Numbered from the stretch's first letter, positions 20,891 to 30,402 are shown. The stretch is DNA of 64,000 nt from Mangrovibacter plantisponsor (GCF_003182475.1 NZ_QGTS01000012.1:62001-126000), one strand, 5' to 3'. The notes: generated from the sequence alone by a model not told the origin. A program made the numbers and translations.

Positions 20891-22888
20891 ATGTCTCAGA
20901 CTGAACTCAATACGGGTGTTCCCCGAAAGCAAATTAATCCTCCCGTGTTTTATACCTCGGCTGCTCTCATTGTCATCGTAGTGGCTTTCGCCGCGCTATT
21001 TCCTGAACTTGCGGATCAAAAATTTAAAGCGCTGCAACAACAAATATTCACCAATGCCAGTTGGTTTTATATTCTGACCGTCGCACTGATCCTCCTGACA
21101 GTAACCTTTCTCGGGTTATCTCGCTATGGCAACATCAAACTCGGGCCAGACCACGCATTGCCTGATTTCAGCTATGTGTCATGGTTCGCGATGTTGTTCT
21201 CCGCAGGTATGGGAATAGGCCTGATGTTCTTCGGTGTTGCCGAGCCGGTAATGCACTACCTTTCGCCACCGGTAGGTACACCGGAAACCGTCGAAGCGGC
21301 CAAAGAAGCTATGCGGCTTACTTTCTTCCACTGGGGGTTGCACGCCTGGGCTATTTACGCCATTGTTGCGCTCATTCTGGCATTTTTCAGTTACCGTCAT
21401 GGCTTGCCACTGACATTGCGCTCAGCACTCTACCCCATCATTGGCGAACGTATTTATGGCCCAATGGGGCATGCTGTTGATATTTTTGCCGTCATCGGTA
21501 CGGTATTTGGTGTTTCAACCTCACTCGGTTATGGCGTACTGCAGGTCAACGCCGGGATGCATCACCTGTTTGGTGTGCCTATAAATGAAACAACCCAGGT
21601 GATTCTGATTGTAGTTATTACCGCACTGGCAACAATTTCTGTTGTATCCGGTCTGGATAAAGGCATCAGAATATTATCAGAGCTAAACCTCGGCCTTGCA
21701 GTATTACTGCTGTTGCTGGTCGCTATTCTTGGCCCCACAGTTCTGTTGCTGAAATCCTTTGTTGAAAATACCGGAGGTTATCTTTCGGAAATAGTCAGTA
21801 AAACATTTAATCTGTATGCCTACGAGCCAAAATCCAGCAACTGGCTGGGTGGCTGGACCTTGCTTTACTGGGGGTGGTGGCTTTCCTGGTCGCCGTTTGT
21901 CGGCATGTTCATTGCCCGTGTTTCCCGTGGGCGTACCATTCGTGAATTTGTTACTGGTGTGTTGTTTGTGCCTGCGGGCTTTACATTAATGTGGATGACA
22001 TTTTTCGGGAACAGTGCCATTCATCTGATTAAAGACAAAGGTGCCATTGACCTCGCTAACACTGTGCAACAGGATGTGTCGCTCGCTCTGTTTAATTTTC
22101 TTGAACATTTTCCATTTTCGACGGTGCTGTCCTTTATTGCTATGGCGATGGTAGTGGTCTTCTTTGTCACATCAGCCGACTCTGGCGCAATGGTGGTTGA
22201 TACACTGGCATCTGGCGGTGCTGAACGTACGCCTGTCTGGCAACGTATTTTCTGGGCAGCAACCATGGGAATTGTCGCTATCGCTTTGCTGTTAGCTGGC
22301 GGGTTAAGTGCATTGCAAACAGTGACAATAGCCAGTGCCCTGCCTTTCTCAATTATTCTGCTGGTTTCCATCTATGGGCTACTGAAAGCGTTGAGAGTGG
22401 ATATCACCAAACGCGACAGCCAGACTTTGGCAACTATTGCGCCGACGGCATCACGTAACCCGATTCCGTGGCAGCGCAGGTTGCGGAACATCTCTTATCT
22501 TCCTAAGCGCTCTCAGGTGAAACGTTTCCTTGATGAAGTCATTCAGCCGGCAATGGTACTGGTCGAGGAAGAACTGGGCAAACAGGGCACCCGGAGTGTC
22601 ATCGATTCATCTTCTGACGACCGGCTGCACCTGGAAGTTGATTTAGGTGAAGCACTCAATTTTATCTATGAAGTCCGGCTACGCGGTTACAGCCAGCCAG
22701 CTTTTGCTATGTCGGGTCTTGATAATGACTGTCAAAATGCTGAGCAGCACCGTTATTATCGCGCTGAGGTTTACCTGAAAGAAGGTGGGCAGGATTACGA
22801 CCTGATGGGCTGGAACCAGGAGCAAATCATTCACGATATTCTTGATCAGTATGAAAAGCATCTCCACTTCCTTCACTTAGTGCGTTAA
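20891..22888 (+). CDS. betT: BCCT-family choline/betaine transporter, BetT-like
   Basis: This 665-residue, 12-helix carrier belongs to the betaine-choline-carnitine family. Its signature blocks are GMGIGLMFFGVAEPVMHY and WWLSWSPFVGMFIARVSRGRT, the latter holding the aromatic substrate box. A cytoplasmic tail of about 150 residues follows the last helix, as in E. coli BetT (677 residues), where it tunes osmotic activation. Proton-driven choline uptake for glycine betaine synthesis is therefore likely, but glycine betaine or another quaternary amine is possible. The usual partners betI, betB and betA are not in the window. The ribosome site is weak. Confidence 0.85.
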   Translation: MSQTELNTGVPRKQINPPVFYTSAALIVIVVAFAALFPELADQKFKALQQQIFTNASWFYILTVALILLTVTFLGLSRYGNIKLGPDHALPDFSYVSWFAMLFSAGMGIGLMFFGVAEPVMHYLSPPVGTPETVEAAKEAMRLTFFHWGLHAWAIYAIVALILAFFSYRHGLPLTLRSALYPIIGERIYGPMGHAVDIFAVIGTVFGVSTSLGYGVLQVNAGMHHLFGVPINETTQVILIVVITALATISVVSGLDKGIRILSELNLGLAVLLLLLVAILGPTVLLLKSFVENTGGYLSEIVSKTFNLYAYEPKSSNWLGGWTLLYWGWWLSWSPFVGMFIARVSRGRTIREFVTGVLFVPAGFTLMWMTFFGNSAIHLIKDKGAIDLANTVQQDVSLALFNFLEHFPFSTVLSFIAMAMVVVFFVTSADSGAMVVDTLASGGAERTPVWQRIFWAATMGIVAIALLLAGGLSALQTVTIASALPFSIILLVSIYGLLKALRVDITKRDSQTLATIAPTASRNPIPWQRRLRNISYLPKRSQVKRFLDEVIQPAMVLVEEELGKQGTRSVIDSSSDDRLHLEVDLGEALNFIYEVRLRGYSQPAFAMSGLDNDCQNAEQHRYYRAEVYLKEGGQDYDLMGWNQEQIIHDILDQYEKHLHFLHLVR

Positions 22889-22894
22889 TGCACC

Positions 22895-22925
22895 GGCCCC
22901 TTTACCCGATAAAGGGGCCTTATCT
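22895..22925 (+). terminator. Terminator of betT
   Basis: GGCCCCTTTA-CCCGA-TAAAGGGGCC is a perfect 10-bp stem, seven bases after the stop. The tail TTATCT is only moderately U-rich. Confidence 0.8.
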
Positions 22926-23262
22926 GCCAGCAAGCATATTCGCTCTGCCCTGCCCGTATAAATACCCCAGTTTAGCGACGCGAAAATTTAGCGCCTGCTT
23001 TATAGCCCCGGTCACACCGAAACCAGTTCTGGTAAGATTTATATAACAATCTCTTTGAAAAACCAGTCACTTAATTAAAATTATTTCATCAATGCCATGA
23101 GTTATTTTCTTTTTATAAACCCTGTATATACCCCACCATAAATTAAATTATCTGACTGCTATGGCATATCTCACATCTTCATTTTTTTACCACTTGCTTT
23201 TTATTGATTTCCCTATCAATCTGTAACTTACATACTGGCAATGTGACATGTTCAGGTGAGTA
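22926..23262. other. Gap upstream of the EAL gene
   Basis: This 337-base AT-rich gap holds no gene. A weak sigma-28-like pair (TAAACCCT, then CACCATAA) lies about 120 bases before the EAL gene, but the spacing is off by one and I do not call it. Confidence 0.5.
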
Positions 23263-24852
23263 GTGCAGACATTAATTCGGGTTATCTACAGGCGCCTTCC
23301 CATTACACTTGTCACTACAGCTGTGACCTTAGCTGTTGTCATGATTCTGGCCGAAGCTTCGTTTTACTCTGCCAGTAAACAGCGTGTTCAGGCTTTTTCT
23401 GAAGCATTGACGAACAGGAGTAATACCCTGTTTAACGAAATTAATACAGTAAAGCACAAAAGCCAGTCATTCGAGTTGTATACCCCGTGCAGTGCCGCCT
23501 TTTTACGCCGTTTACGCCTAAGCTTGTGGTCGTTTACGTTGATTAAAGATATCGGCTGGGTGCAGAACAATACCATGATATGCACTGCATTATGGGATAA
23601 GTTGTCTCCACCACTGGCAATTAATTTGTATAACCAAAAAATAAAATTGAAAGACAGCACCTGGGTTATAAATGCAGGCATTGATGAAAATATCTATGGT
23701 GACCTGGTGCTGTTTGGTAATTATGTTATTGTTTTATCTCCATACGTTTTCAGTTCTTTTAAAGATGACTCTGACCTCCACCAATTCAGTTTTATTATCA
23801 GTAATAAAAACCAGCAACACAACATCATCACCTATGGTAGTGATATAAGCAAACTGGCAGGCGATAAACAAAGCACCAGTAGCCTGCGTTTTCTGGCATG
23901 GAAAACCTGTTCACAGCAATACAATTTTTGTGTTATCGCCGGAGGAAAGCCAGACAGTATTCTGAATACCAGCGCAGTACTTATTTCATCTCTCACTTTT
24001 ATCTCTCTTTTTATTGGCCTGCTTATTTCATTAAGCATCAACCTGTATATTGATAAAAAACGGTCTCTGGAAAAAAGACTGCTTGATGCAGTCAACAAAA
24101 ACCGACTGCACCTGGTTTACCAACCCATTTACCACCTGAAGAAAAATGAAATAATTGGTGTTGAGGCCCTGCTTCGCTGGAAAGACCCGGATATAGGTTT
24201 CATTTCTCCAGATATCTTCATCCCCCTGGCGGAAGCAAAAGGGTTAATGACGCAGATCACACAATTAGTTACCCGGAAAGCTATTCATGATACCCGCGAA
24301 CTGGTCAGGAAACATAACCTCTATATCAGTATCAATATTAGCTCGCATGACTTGTGCTCCACTGACTATCTCCTTTTTTTACAACATGCCATCACAGATG
24401 CACAGTTCCCGGCCAGCAACCTGATTCTTGAGATTACTGAGCGCCAGGGCGCAAATACCAATTCGCTTAAAGAAATGGTTGAGCGCTTCAAACTCAGTGG
24501 CTTCAATATCGCTATTGATGATTTTGGCACCGGGTATTCCAACCTGAACTGGCTTTCGCACCTGTCTATTGATGAAATAAAAATTGATAAGTCGATAACA
24601 GATTCTATTGAGACTGATTCACTCAATAAAGTGTTGCTCCCTAACCTGATTAACTTATTAAAAGACATGCACCCTACAGTGGTATTCGAAGGTATTGAAA
24701 AGCAAGCACAAGTTGATTACCTGCTGGCACATTTCCCCAATGCACTAGGCCAGGGTTGGTTTTTTTCAAAGGCACGCGAGTTGTCTGAAATCCAGGAACT
24801 CTTGTCCCAAAATGGTAACGAAGAAAATGCTCCCATACCCCGAGTAGTTTAG
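23263..24852 (+). CDS. Membrane cyclic di-GMP phosphodiesterase, CSS-EAL architecture
   Basis: This 529-residue protein has a membrane helix at about 12-34, a periplasmic domain at 35-240, a second helix at about 242-265 and a cytoplasmic EAL domain from 275 to 515. The EAL site looks complete: EALLRW at 301-306, NISSHDL, LEITER, DDFGTGYSN from 419, KIDKS, VFEGIE and GQGWFFSKA. It should hydrolyse cyclic di-GMP to pGpG. The periplasmic part resembles the CSS domain of E. coli PdeC and PdeB, with Cys76 and Cys107 about 30 apart, as in the DsbA/DsbB-controlled pair. The motif itself reads CSA rather than CSS. The start is GTG, after AGGTGAG. It stands before a chemoreceptor gene. Confidence 0.9.
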   Translation: MQTLIRVIYRRLPITLVTTAVTLAVVMILAEASFYSASKQRVQAFSEALTNRSNTLFNEINTVKHKSQSFELYTPCSAAFLRRLRLSLWSFTLIKDIGWVQNNTMICTALWDKLSPPLAINLYNQKIKLKDSTWVINAGIDENIYGDLVLFGNYVIVLSPYVFSSFKDDSDLHQFSFIISNKNQQHNIITYGSDISKLAGDKQSTSSLRFLAWKTCSQQYNFCVIAGGKPDSILNTSAVLISSLTFISLFIGLLISLSINLYIDKKRSLEKRLLDAVNKNRLHLVYQPIYHLKKNEIIGVEALLRWKDPDIGFISPDIFIPLAEAKGLMTQITQLVTRKAIHDTRELVRKHNLYISINISSHDLCSTDYLLFLQHAITDAQFPASNLILEITERQGANTNSLKEMVERFKLSGFNIAIDDFGTGYSNLNWLSHLSIDEIKIDKSITDSIETDSLNKVLLPNLINLLKDMHPTVVFEGIEKQAQVDYLLAHFPNALGQGWFFSKARELSEIQELLSQNGNEENAPIPRVV

Positions 24853-25091
24853 CTGGCTTAAGGCAGACTCCGATAGCACCCAGCCCAGCAGGAAGATAGC
24901 TGAGCACCAGGTTATCAAGTGAATTTTCCGCACCAGGCCCCCTCTGATTTCTTGCTGAGTTTACGTACTACCAGCCCGGGAATCGCTCTCTTCTGTGCCT
25001 GTTTTCCCCCATGAGCCTGCGCAGACAGGGGCCGATGGTTAAGTTCGCTCACATTTTTGTTACTGAGTTGTATGTATTGAGGATTTATTTG

Positions 25092-25118
25092 TAACGTTAT
25101 CCAAACAAAAACCGATAA
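25092..25118 (+). promoter_or_regulatory. Sigma-28 (FliA) promoter of the chemoreceptor gene
   Basis: TAACGTTA, 11 bases, ACCGATAA. The flagellar class III consensus is TAAAGTTT-N11-GCCGATAA: six of eight and seven of eight positions match with exact spacing. It lies about 57-83 bases before the ATG. The 240 bases before it (24853-25091) hold nothing else I can name. Confidence 0.85.
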
Positions 25119-25174
25119 CAACAGTAAGGAATACCGCTGCAGGAGCATTTTTGACTTTATTTTTTGGGGGCACC

Positions 25175-27166
25175 ATGGCTCTTATTACAACTCCACCACG
25201 GAAAATCAGGACCCGCACACTGATGCTGGTCAGCAGTTTTGTCGCCATCTCACTGGGATTTGTTCTTACAATTGGCTATCTGACCTGGCAATCGATGTCG
25301 CAAAAAGAGCTCGTCGCCAAACGTTATATCCAACAGATAGCTCAAAGTGAATCACTCAAGGTTCAAAGGCAACTCAACAATGCCCTGATTACCGCCCGTG
25401 ATCTGGGGAACAGTGCATGGGCACTGAAAGAGGCAGGGATAACAGACCGCGCCGGGCTTGATCAACTGATGAAAACATACCTGAACACCCACCCCAGTTT
25501 TTTATCAATGTCTCTCGGTTTTGAACATAACGCATTCGATGGTAAAGACGCTGAGTTCGCCAATAAACCAGACCAGAATAGTTATGGCTCCTATGCAAAA
25601 TATGTCGACCGTGGACCTGACGGGAACCCTGCATTACACAACCTGGTTGATTACACAACGCCTGGCGCAGGTGATTATTATTTACTGCCGAAACAGCGGA
25701 AAACCGACGTCATCATTGAACCTTATGTTTACCCTTACAACGGGGTGGATGTCATGCTGACATCTATTGCCGCACCCATTGTGCGTAATGGCGAGTTCAT
25801 GGGGTCAGTCACCTCCGATTTCTCACTGGATACGCTGCAAAAAACCATCCATGCCATTAAGCCCTGGGATGGCGCAGGTTATGCCGTACTGTTGTCAGCC
25901 GGGCAACTGGTCGTGGCAAGCCCAGTGCCTGCACAAACAGGAAAAAAATGGCAAGGCCAGCCATTTAGCGAAAAGGTTACACAGTTTGATGATCCTGTAC
26001 TGAAAGAGCCGGTGTTTATTGCCTGGGAACCCATCATGGTCGGCAACAGTGATACGCCATGGAAACTGGCAATCGTCACTCCGGTAAGCGTAGTAATGGC
26101 TAAAGCGTGGCGCGACCTGACACAGTCACTTTTGCTGATGCTGGCGAGCATTATCGTAGTCAGCCTGGTGATTGGCTTAATATTTACCCGCAAAGTAGCC
26201 CGCCCGGTCGGTGGTGAACCTGGCGATGCAGCAATGATAGCGTTGTCAGTATCCCAGGGAATACTGAGTAATTCTATTCCCGTCACCCCATCAGATAAGC
26301 AAAGCATTTTCTACGCACTGAATACTATGCAAACACGTCTGCATGACATGGTCAGCAATATTAGCGTTGCCAGCGACTCGGTACGTACCGGCAGTGCCGA
26401 AATCGCCGCCGGGAACCTCGACCTGGCTTCACGTACAGAGCAACAGGCTGCGGCAATTGAACAAACTGCGGCCAGTATGGAAGAACTCACATCAACGGTA
26501 AAAAACAATGCGGATAATGCTCATACAGCGACTTCGCTGGCAAATGATGCGACACGCATAGCTGCCGAGGGCGGCACCCTGGTGAGTGAGGTTGTCACTA
26601 TCATGTCGCAAATTGATGAGAGCTCCAGCAAAATCAACGATATTACCAATATCATCAATGGTATTGCCTTCCAGACTAACATTCTGTCACTCAACGCTGC
26701 CGTCGAAGCGGCCCGGGCCGGTGAACAAGGCCGTGGCTTTGCGGTTGTTGCCGGGGAAGTAAGAAACCTGGCACAGCGCAGTGCCAATGCCGCTAAAGAA
26801 ATTTCGGAATTAATTGATGAGTCTGCGCAGCGCGTCACTCATGGTGTCGAGCTGGTTAACAATACCGGTAGAATGATGAAGCAAATTATGACGGCAGTCG
26901 AAGATATTCAGCACGTTATAACTGGCATCGTTCAGGCTCTGGATGAACAGACTCAGGGTATCAGCCAGGTGACCATCGCAGTCAATGAAATGGACACAGC
27001 GACACAACAAAACGCCTCTTTGGTGCAACAAATCTCAGCGGCCGCAATGTCACTGGAAGAGCAGGCAAAAGTACTGGAAGAAACGATGGCCTTTTTCCAG
27101 TTAACCGTTAATTCGCATGCAACGGAGTCTCAGGAGGCACTAATGCTGGCTGGCACAACTTACTAA
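25175..27166 (+). CDS. Methyl-accepting chemotaxis protein with dCache sensor
   Basis: This is a transmembrane chemoreceptor, 663 residues from the ATG at 25175. One helix lies near residues 15-37. The periplasmic double-Cache ligand domain (about 40-310) shows [31 protein letters not shown] and [22 protein letters not shown] second helix (about 320-345), a HAMP-like linker and a long helical signalling domain follow. The hairpin tip [20 protein letters not shown] is nearly invariant. Cache receptors often sense amino acids or organic acids; the ligand is unknown here. No NWETF-type tail is present. A TTG at 25151, five bases after AGGAG, would add eight residues and cannot be excluded. A sigma-28 promoter drives it. 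Confidence 0.92.
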   Translation: MALITTPPRKIRTRTLMLVSSFVAISLGFVLTIGYLTWQSMSQKELVAKRYIQQIAQSESLKVQRQLNNALITARDLGNSAWALKEAGITDRAGLDQLMKTYLNTHPSFLSMSLGFEHNAFDGKDAEFANKPDQNSYGSYAKYVDRGPDGNPALHNLVDYTTPGAGDYYLLPKQRKTDVIIEPYVYPYNGVDVMLTSIAAPIVRNGEFMGSVTSDFSLDTLQKTIHAIKPWDGAGYAVLLSAGQLVVASPVPAQTGKKWQGQPFSEKVTQFDDPVLKEPVFIAWEPIMVGNSDTPWKLAIVTPVSVVMAKAWRDLTQSLLLMLASIIVVSLVIGLIFTRKVARPVGGEPGDAAMIALSVSQGILSNSIPVTPSDKQSIFYALNTMQTRLHDMVSNISVASDSVRTGSAEIAAGNLDLASRTEQQAAAIEQTAASMEELTSTVKNNADNAHTATSLANDATRIAAEGGTLVSEVVTIMSQIDESSSKINDITNIINGIAFQTNILSLNAAVEAARAGEQGRGFAVVAGEVRNLAQRSANAAKEISELIDESAQRVTHGVELVNNTGRMMKQIMTAVEDIQHVITGIVQALDEQTQGISQVTIAVNEMDTATQQNASLVQQISAAAMSLEEQAKVLEETMAFFQLTVNSHATESQEALMLAGTTY

Positions 27167-27184
27167 GTTTACGCACATCAACAA

Positions 27185-27221
27185 CAGGGGGAGTGCTTTC
27201 AGGCTACTCCCCCTGCCTTTT
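27185..27221 (+). terminator. Terminator of the chemoreceptor gene
   Basis: CAGGGGGAGT...ACTCCCCCTG is a perfect 10-bp stem followed by CCTTTTG, 18 bases after the stop. Confidence 0.85.
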
Positions 27222-27262
27222 GTTATGCACGCATTGTATGCGTATCGTTTACTGGCAGAGAG

Positions 27263-27601
27263 TTAACTATGCCACCGGGTCCAGCAAACAATCAGTAGCC
27301 AGGCTGCCACTCCCCAGCATAATACAGCGCTAACTAAGGCCAAAGGCACCCGCATTAGCGAGCTGAGGTACCATAACGCCACCAGGTAAACAAAGTAGGG
27401 AATGATTGCCCACATACCGAAAATGACAGTGGTGCGCAACGCTGCCGTTCCACGTTCAGAGGCAACAATGTAATGAGCCAGCAGCGCAAAGGTTGGGAAC
27501 AAGGGGACTAACCCCGCGATATAGTAATTGCGGGTGCGAGACAGTAAAGCTATGAGGACAACAACCGCAGCGCCAATCACCGATTTAAACAATAACCCCA
27601 T
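27263..27601 (-). CDS. ydgC: GlpM-family inner-membrane protein YdgC
   Basis: This 112-residue protein has about four membrane helices. It matches E. coli YdgC along its length (RNYYIAGLVPLFPTFALLAH, YIVASERGTAALRTT, PYFVYLVALWYL). The family is named after Pseudomonas GlpM, linked to alginate, but the molecular role is unknown. In E. coli the gene sits by rstAB rather than here, so it has moved or been duplicated. It converges on the chemoreceptor gene. Confidence 0.88.
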   Translation of the reverse strand: MGLLFKSVIGAAVVVLIALLSRTRNYYIAGLVPLFPTFALLAHYIVASERGTAALRTTVIFGMWAIIPYFVYLVALWYLSSLMRVPLALVSAVLCWGVAAWLLIVCWTRWHS

Positions 27602-27796
27602 CTACCCCACCAAACATTTGGTATAAAGACAACAGCATACCAACAGGGGGGTACCAATACCAGAAAACAATAAATAACGAATGGTATCGGGTAAACAATC
27701 TAAATAACCGAATATATAAAACATTTCTATGTATTGGTTATCGAAATTACTTCGTAGAGCCAGGGTGTTTCTATGTGAGTGGGAATGAATTTTGAA

Positions 27797-27840
27797 TAAG
27801 CAAAAACCGGGACAGCATTCTCCGGTTTTATTTTGCTTAA
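27797..27840. terminator. Bidirectional hairpin terminator
   Basis: TAAGCAAAA-CCGG ... CCGG-TTTTATTTTGCTTA forms a stem with A/T flanks, 29 bases past the stop of the small secreted gene on the minus strand. Confidence 0.7.
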
Positions 27841-27868
27841 GATAATTTAATATCAATAAGCAATGTTA

Positions 27869-28111
27869 TTATGACCAACCACCGGCAACCAGTGTGTATA
27901 CGTTAAATGCATCATCCATTGACTGCCCGGTGCTTTGTGACCCCGGAGCTATATTAGAGCCGGCTTCAATATCACTGGCGTGCTGTACGTTAGCAGTTGT
28001 TGCTGCAACGTTTGTATTTGATGGTGTGGTTTGTGTGGTCTGCGCAGCGAATGCACCAAAAGACATCGCTGACAGCACCAACGCTGCGACGGTAATGTTT
28101 ACAGTTTTCAT
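27869..28111 (-). CDS. Small secreted protein of unknown function
   Basis: The 80-residue product opens MKTVNITVAALVLSAMSFGA with a typical signal peptide cut after AFA. That leader strongly resembles those of the DUF1471 stress proteins (BhsA, YhcN). The mature 57 residues do not carry the DUF1471 core. They are rich in Thr, Gln, Asn and Ser (QTTQTTPSNTNVAATTANVQ) and end YTLVAGGWS, with no Cys. The start at 28111 is preferred over an in-frame start 15 codons earlier because it begins the signal peptide and GAG stands before it. A CRP-like site lies upstream and a terminator downstream, so it looks like a single-gene unit. Its function is not known to me. Confidence 0.7.
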   Translation of the reverse strand: MKTVNITVAALVLSAMSFGAFAAQTTQTTPSNTNVAATTANVQHASDIEAGSNIAPGSQSTGQSMDDAFNVYTLVAGGWS

Positions 28112-28165
28112 AATATTTTTCTCGGTTAATTCACTTATTCTGGCCTGAAAAGCCATACCTTTATG

Positions 28166-28181
28166 TTAGATCCAGATCACA
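28166..28181 (-). promoter_or_regulatory. Candidate CRP site of the small secreted gene
   Basis: TGTGATCTGGATCTAA on the minus strand agrees with TGTGATCTAGATCACA in 13 of 16 positions. It is centred about 62 bases before the start codon. Confidence 0.5.
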
Positions 28182-28340
28182 CTTTTTGCCAGTGTAATTA
28201 TTTGGCTATTTGTGCCAAAAATAACTCACACAGAAACAGTAACGATAAAAAATGAAGGAAGGATGGAGCGAAGTGTAAGGGTATTTAAAGAAAACAATTC
28301 GGACTTACTTTTTAAAACAATTAAAACAATAACAGTGAAA

Positions 28341-28373
28341 AATAAAAAAATGGGCCGGAATATTCGGCCCACT
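28341..28373 (-). terminator. Rho-independent terminator of ydiY
   Basis: TGGGCCG-GAATATT-CGGCCCA with TTTTTTTATTTTT on the minus strand, directly after the ydiY stop. Confidence 0.9.
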
Positions 28374-28376
28374 GAT

Positions 28377-29135
28377 TTACATTTTATAACCCAATGTGAC
28401 TGATGTTTTAGTATCCGTGTGATCAGGTGCAGTTGAGGGTGGATTGGAGTTCCAGGTCACGTTATACGCCACCTTCAAAGAGAAATGTGCGTTAATCGCT
28501 ACTTCCAGACCCGTTTCAGAGTTGACGGTGGTGTCATCACTGCCCAGGACAGAAACACCCTGGATAAACTTCGCATTGTCAGTGAACTGCCAGGAATACG
28601 ACCCGGCGGCATAACCTAATGCCTGGGTTTTATCCGTGCCATCAGTATACTCGTCATAACGAACACCAGGACCGAATTCCAGCCGCAAGCTGTGAACAGG
28701 ACCATTCAGGATCTGACGACCGTAACCTGCTGTCAGCACGTCACGTTCATGGTAGCCGTTATAACGGTCTGATAACCAGCTTGCCTGACCAAACAGGTAG
28801 TCTCTGCTGGTCATATTATACCGGCTACGCCCACCGACTGCGTACTTCTCAGAAGAACGTTCGTCGTTGGAAGACGTATTATTCGCTGTGCCCCACAGAG
28901 ACCATGCGGTGGACGTTTGGTACCAGGTTAACGTGCTGTCAGCCGTTAACGAAGAGTTGCGACTGTTACCTGTCTGCGCTAAGTAACCTGCATTAATCGA
29001 TCCTTCAAACGGTTGTTTTGCCGTCGAAGGGTCATCCATGACAGTAAAAACAGAATCATCTGCGCTGGCGATATGGCTTACCAGCATTCCCCCTGCCAGC
29101 AACACTGCTGCAGGTACTGTCTTAAAAAGCTTCAT
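28377..29135 (-). CDS. ydiY: DUF481 outer-membrane-type protein YdiY
   Basis: This 252-residue exported protein has a signal peptide (MKLFKTVPAAVLLAGGML, cut after ASA) followed by a DUF481 domain rich in alternating aromatic beta strands: GYLAQTGNSRNSSLTADS, RDYLFGQASWLSDRYNGY, HSLRLEFGPGVRYDEY, and a C-terminal LGYKM ending. It most likely forms a beta barrel in the outer membrane. Length and sequence agree with E. coli YdiY, which is said to respond to acid. It is divergent from pfkB, also as in E. coli. The role is unknown. Confidence 0.93.
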   Translation of the reverse strand: MKLFKTVPAAVLLAGGMLVSHIASADDSVFTVMDDPSTAKQPFEGSINAGYLAQTGNSRNSSLTADSTLTWYQTSTAWSLWGTANNTSSNDERSSEKYAVGGRSRYNMTSRDYLFGQASWLSDRYNGYHERDVLTAGYGRQILNGPVHSLRLEFGPGVRYDEYTDGTDKTQALGYAAGSYSWQFTDNAKFIQGVSVLGSDDTTVNSETGLEVAINAHFSLKVAYNVTWNSNPPSTAPDHTDTKTSVTLGYKM

Positions 29136-29422
29136 TATAATGTCCGCACAACAAAAAAAGAGACCACAAAGGTCCCGGAAACTTTCCCGGGGATCAACGG
29201 ATTATGTGCCCAGGAAAGGTTACAAATTATAAAAATCTCCGAATAACATAGCAATGAATTCTTATTTCATTTTTTGAATAAGGCGCGTCTTAAAAAGAGA
29301 TTATATTTATATATAAACCCGTGGTTTTTTTTACAATTCTATTGATAAATCATTGAGTTATTTTCAGCATACCTTTTAATGTAGTGCTACCATTTAGGAT
29401 AAACCGCAACAGGAGGAAAAAA

Positions 29423-30352
29423 GTGAACATATATACACTCACGCTGGCCCCCTCTTTGGATAGTGCAACCCGAACCAGTCAAATCTATCCTGAAGGGAAA
29501 TTACGCTGTAGTGCACCAGTGTTTGAGCCAGGAGGCGGCGGTATTAATGTGGCACGCGCAATCAACCATTTGGGCGGTAGTGCGACGGCTATTTTCCCAG
29601 CAGGTGGTGCAACAGGCGAGCATCTGTGCCATCTGCTAAAAGAAGAAGATGTGGACATCATCTCCGTCCCTTCACAGGAATGGACCCGGCAGAATCTGCA
29701 TGTTCACATTGATAGCAGCGGTGAACAGTACCGTTTTGTCATGCCTGGTGCCGCGCTCAGCAGTGCTGAATGCCAGCAACTGGCAGGAAAAATCAAATCT
29801 ATACCCGCTGATTCACTGCTGGTTATCAGTGGGAGTTTGCCGCCGGGAACGGATACCGACTATTTATGCAGCCTGATTCAGTTGGCTCAAAAGCAAAATA
29901 TTCGCTGCATTATAGACAGTTCCGGCGATGCCCTGAGCGCGGCGCTGGAAGTAGGTAATATTGCGCTGGTTAAGCCGAACCAGAAAGAATTAAGCGCTCT
30001 GGTCAAACACCCACTCACTCAACCTGATGACGTTCAGCTTGCAGCACAAGAAATTATTCGCAGTGGCAAAGCACAAAACGTAGTTGTCTCACTGGGGCCA
30101 CAAGGTGCAATGGGCGTAAGCAGTGATGCCTGTGTCCAGGTGGTTCCACCACCGGTTCGTAGCCAGAGTACAGTTGGTGCAGGCGACAGTATGGTGGGTG
30201 CGATGACACTCAAACTGGCAGACGGAGCCGGTCTGGAAGATATGGTGCGTTATGGTGTCGCGGCTGGTAGCGCAGCCACATTAAACCAGGGAACACGTTT
30301 ATGTTCCTTTGAGAATACCGAAAAAATTTACCGTTACCTGCTGCAAAGTTAA
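29423..30352 (+). CDS. pfkB: 6-phosphofructokinase II
   Basis: The minor phosphofructokinase makes fructose 1,6-bisphosphate from fructose 6-phosphate and ATP. It is a ribokinase-family (PfkB) protein, not related to PfkA. The 309 residues show the substrate GG motif in FEPGGGGINVARAI and the ATP/catalytic motif TVGAGDSMVGAM with the base Asp. The GTG start (NIYTLTLAPSLDS follows) has an AGGAGG ribosome site six bases upstream and gives the exact E. coli length. In E. coli small ydiZ follows; none is evident here. Confidence 0.96.
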   Translation: MNIYTLTLAPSLDSATRTSQIYPEGKLRCSAPVFEPGGGGINVARAINHLGGSATAIFPAGGATGEHLCHLLKEEDVDIISVPSQEWTRQNLHVHIDSSGEQYRFVMPGAALSSAECQQLAGKIKSIPADSLLVISGSLPPGTDTDYLCSLIQLAQKQNIRCIIDSSGDALSAALEVGNIALVKPNQKELSALVKHPLTQPDDVQLAAQEIIRSGKAQNVVVSLGPQGAMGVSSDACVQVVPPPVRSQSTVGAGDSMVGAMTLKLADGAGLEDMVRYGVAAGSAATLNQGTRLCSFENTEKIYRYLLQS

Positions 30353-30402
30353 GTAGTCCCCGTGCGGGTAGCCATTATTCTTTTCAGGGTTCTTTTCAGC
30401 AG

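Noticed and set aside
23120-23165. Sigma-28 promoter for the EAL gene
   Set aside because: The -10-like block matches only five of eight bases and the spacer is one base short.
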